A stretch of 6,643 nt of DNA from Acidobacteriota bacterium (lineage in GTDB: Bacteria; Acidobacteriota; Vicinamibacteria; Vicinamibacterales; CAVVIG01): NCBI GenBank assembly GCA_003223775.1, contig QHWK01000099.1, forward strand, positions 1 through 6,643, in the 5' to 3' direction. Positions within the stretch are counted from its first letter, which is position 1; each line of letters starts with the position of its first letter. A program made the translations under genes and the position numbers. This document shows, piece after piece, positions 5,107 through 6,643 of this stretch. The notes below the pieces were generated by a model that searched no databases, was not told where the DNA came from, and was given only the letters and a program-made list of their open reading frames with translations.

Positions 5107-6354
5107 ATCCGCGACGTCGCGATCGTCGGCGCGGGCGCGGCCGGCCTCGCGGCGGCGATCTTCGCGCGCCGCTTCAACCCATCGGCCTCGCTCATCCTGC
5201 TCGAGGGCGCGCGCGCGCCCGGCGCGAAGATCCTCGTCAGCGGCGGCAGCCGCTGCAACGTCACCAACGCGACGGTCAGCGAACGCGACTTCTGGGGCGG
5301 CCCGCCGGCGATCGTCCGCCGCGTGCTGCGCGCGTTTCCGGTTGCCGACACCGTTCGGTTCTTCGACGAGATCGGCGTGCGCCTCCACGAGGAAGCCGGC
5401 GGCAAGCTGTTTCCGGTCACGAGTCGCGCGCGCGACGTGCTGGAGGCGCTGTTGCGCGAAGCGCGCCGCGTCGGCGCGCAGCTCGACGCCGGCCAGCGCG
5501 TCCTCGAGATCGATCGCGTCGCCGGCCAGTTTCGCATCGTCACGCCGACGCAGGAGGTGATCGCGTCGCATCTCGTGCTCGCGACCGGCGGGCAGGCGCT
5601 CCCCAGGAGCGGCAGCGACGGCGCCGGCTACGCGTTCGCCGCGCGCCTCGGCCACACGATCGTGCCCGCCACGCCGGCGCTCGCGCCGCTCGTTCTCGAC
5701 GCGGCCGACGCCGTACACGCGGCGCTCTCCGGCGTCGCGCACGACGTCGAGCTGTCGCTGCGCGTCGACGGAACGATCGCGATGCGCCTCGCCGGCGCGC
5801 TCCTGTGGACGCACTTCGGCATCAGCGGTCCGGTCGCGCTGAACGCGTCGCGCCACTGGCTGCGCGCGCAGCTCGAAGGCCGCGCCGCCGCGTTGACGGC
5901 GAATTTCTATCCGGGCCGCCAGTTCGACGCGGTGGACGACGAGTGGCAGGCGCGCGCGCGAAGCGCTCCGCGCGCGTCGGTGCACGCGACGCTCTCGACC
6001 ATCGTGCCGGCGTCGGTCGCCGCGTCGCTCCTTCGCCGCCTCGAGATCGACGGCGCGATCACGCTCGCGCATCTCGCGCGCGAGGATCGACGCCGCATGG
6101 CGCGCGCGCTCGTCGAGTGGCCGCTCCCCGTCGTCGCGTCGCGCGGCTACACCTTCGCTGAAGCGACAGCGGGCGGCGTGGCGCTCGCCGAAATCGACGC
6201 CGCGACGATGCGGTCGCGCGTGTGTCCGGGGTTGTCGATCGTCGGCGAGGTGCTCGACGTCGACGGCAGGATCGGCGGGTTCAACTTTCAGTGGGCGTGG
6301 TCGAGTGGCTTCGTGGCGGGACGCGCGCTTGCGAAGGGGGCCGCTCGCGCGTGA
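5107..6354 (+). CDS. BaiN/HI0933-family FAD-dependent oxidoreductase, start codon missing or noncanonical
   Basis: A soluble two-dinucleotide-fold flavoprotein of about 415 residues, the normal length for the HI0933/BaiN group of NAD(P)/FAD-dependent oxidoreductases. In order: GAGAAG (8-13), the FAD ADP-binding loop after VAIV; SGGSRCN (45-51), family signature; GKLFPVTSRARDVLEALL; LVLATGGQALPRSGSDGAGY; LLWTHFGISGPVAL; and the C-terminal ATAGGVALAEID ... SIVGEVLDVDGRIGGFNFQWAWSSG, which closes the FAD site. The electron acceptor and substrate are unknown; BaiN itself acts on bile-acid intermediates but most relatives are uncharacterised. Oddity: between the in-frame TAA at 5083 and GAGAAG no ATG, GTG or TTG exists in frame; the first in-frame ATG (5323) would delete the FAD motif. 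Coordinates begin at ATC 5107 only as the family-expected N-terminus. It ends 24 bases from a convergent gene. Confidence 0.88.
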   Translation: MRDVAIVGAGAAGLAAAIFARRFNPSASLILLEGARAPGAKILVSGGSRCNVTNATVSERDFWGGPPAIVRRVLRAFPVADTVRFFDEIGVRLHEEAGGKLFPVTSRARDVLEALLREARRVGAQLDAGQRVLEIDRVAGQFRIVTPTQEVIASHLVLATGGQALPRSGSDGAGYAFAARLGHTIVPATPALAPLVLDAADAVHAALSGVAHDVELSLRVDGTIAMRLAGALLWTHFGISGPVALNASRHWLRAQLEGRAAALTANFYPGRQFDAVDDEWQARARSAPRASVHATLSTIVPASVAASLLRRLEIDGAITLAHLAREDRRRMARALVEWPLPVVASRGYTFAEATAGGVALAEIDAATMRSRVCPGLSIVGEVLDVDGRIGGFNFQWAWSSGFVAGRALAKGAARA

Positions 6355-6378
6355 ACGAAGTCGTGACGCGCGGTCCCG

Positions 6379-6585
6379 CTACCGCTTGGGCTGCTGGCCC
6401 CCGCCCTGCTGGCCGCCCTGTCCCTGGCCCGGCTGGCCAGGCTTCTGACCGCCCTGGTTCGGCTGGTTCGGCTGGTTCCAGTTCTTGTCGCCGCCCGCGC
6501 CTTGTTCAGGGCGCTGGCCACCCTGCTGGCCCTGCTTCTGCGTATCGCCGGCGTTCTGATTGGCGTTCTGATTCTGATTGTCCAT
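6379..6585 (-). CDS. small Gln/Gly/Asn-rich disordered protein
   Basis: 68 residues, roughly 30% Gln and 25% Gly with many Asn and Pro, almost no hydrophobic residues, one Trp and no Cys. It reads MDNQNQNANQNAG at the start, NQPNQPNQGGQKPGQ in the middle and GGQQGGGQQPKR at the end. It is certainly intrinsically disordered, with no signal peptide or membrane helix. A strong Shine-Dalgarno AGGAG stands 5 bases before ATG 6585, which is the main evidence that it is a real gene and not GC-rich noise. The message converges on the flavoprotein gene. Function unknown; desiccation or condensate-type roles would be guesswork. Confidence 0.65.
   Translation of the reverse strand: MDNQNQNANQNAGDTQKQGQQGGQRPEQGAGGDKNWNQPNQPNQGGQKPGQPGQGQGGQQGGGQQPKR
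6455..6480. repeat. tandem 9-bp repeat inside the Gln/Gly-rich gene
   Basis: TGGTTCGGC occurs at 6455-6463 and 6464-6472, followed by a partial copy TGGTTCCA at 6473-6480. On the coding strand it gives the Asn-Gln-Pro repeat. The identical copies suggest slippage-driven change in length. Confidence 0.7.
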
Positions 6586-6590
6586 ATCTG

Positions 6591-6595
6591 CTCCT
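6591..6595 (-). promoter_or_regulatory. strong ribosome binding site of the Gln/Gly-rich gene
   Basis: AGGAG on the minus strand with a 5-base gap to ATG 6585. This is the best Shine-Dalgarno match in the window and fixes the start of this otherwise uncertain gene. Confidence 0.75.
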
Positions 6596-6643
6596 GAGCG
6601 AGTCGGCCCCGCGCCAAGCGATGCAAGCGCGCGACCAGGAACC

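Noticed and set aside
4644..6161. Long Arg-rich open frames on both strands (to 6161 plus, 4672-6072 minus) over the flavoprotein
   Set aside because: They shadow a gene with clear family motifs in another frame and consist mostly of Arg/Ala runs.
1..6643. CRISPR array, tRNA, rRNA, phage or defence system
   Set aside because: No spaced direct repeats, cloverleaf, conserved rRNA stretch, integrase or nuclease motif was seen on either strand.

Overview
The window is GC-rich bacterial chromosomal DNA (roughly two thirds G+C by eye, with codons ending mostly in G or C). Gene content is chromosomal and aerobic: Lon protease, a MarR regulator, a Dps ferritin, a GNAT acetyltransferase, an SGNH-like membrane protein and a BaiN/HI0933-type flavoprotein. 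No transposase, phage gene, CRISPR array, tRNA or rRNA was recognised. The Lon sequence resembles the short-N-terminus Lons of high-GC soil bacteria, so Acidobacteriota or a similar phylum would fit, but this is an impression and not a demonstrated placement.

Layout. (1) 1-1222, minus: the 5' part of lon (N-terminal domain and the start of the AAA+ domain), running off the left edge. (2) 1223-1291: a compact divergent promoter region in which the lon and marR -35 boxes overlap inside a TAGTT-TGTC-AACTA palindrome. (3) 1292-1717, plus: marR. It converges, one base apart, on (4) a minus-strand pair, dps (2110-2703) followed by a YjdJ-type GNAT gene (1719-2108), with one base between them. (5) 2704-2808: the dps promoter, with a perfect 10-8-10 dyad centred on its probable -35. 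(6) 2809-3235, plus: remnant of an alpha/beta hydrolase that has lost its middle. (7) 3208-4401, minus: a membrane-anchored SGNH/DltD-like protein. (8) 4556-6354, plus: a three-gene run made of a zinc-ribbon protein, an uncharacterised 111-residue protein that starts inside the zinc-ribbon stop codon, and the flavoprotein. (9) 6379-6585, minus: a small Gln/Gly-rich disordered protein with a strong ribosome binding site.

How the parts may work together. lon, marR, dps and the acetyltransferase look like a small stress-response neighbourhood. The MarR protein is well placed to control both itself and lon through the shared palindrome, and dps has its own operator-like dyad. The zinc-ribbon, 111-residue and flavoprotein genes appear co-transcribed; their common function is unknown.

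Three reading frames depart from their families. Lon lacks about 39 residues in frame just before the ATPase module. The hydrolase lost its catalytic core and changed frame. The flavoprotein has no ATG, GTG or TTG start ahead of its FAD-binding motif. Either the locus is eroding or the assembly contains errors; reads across the three sites would decide. I found no convincing undescribed defence or mobile system here.
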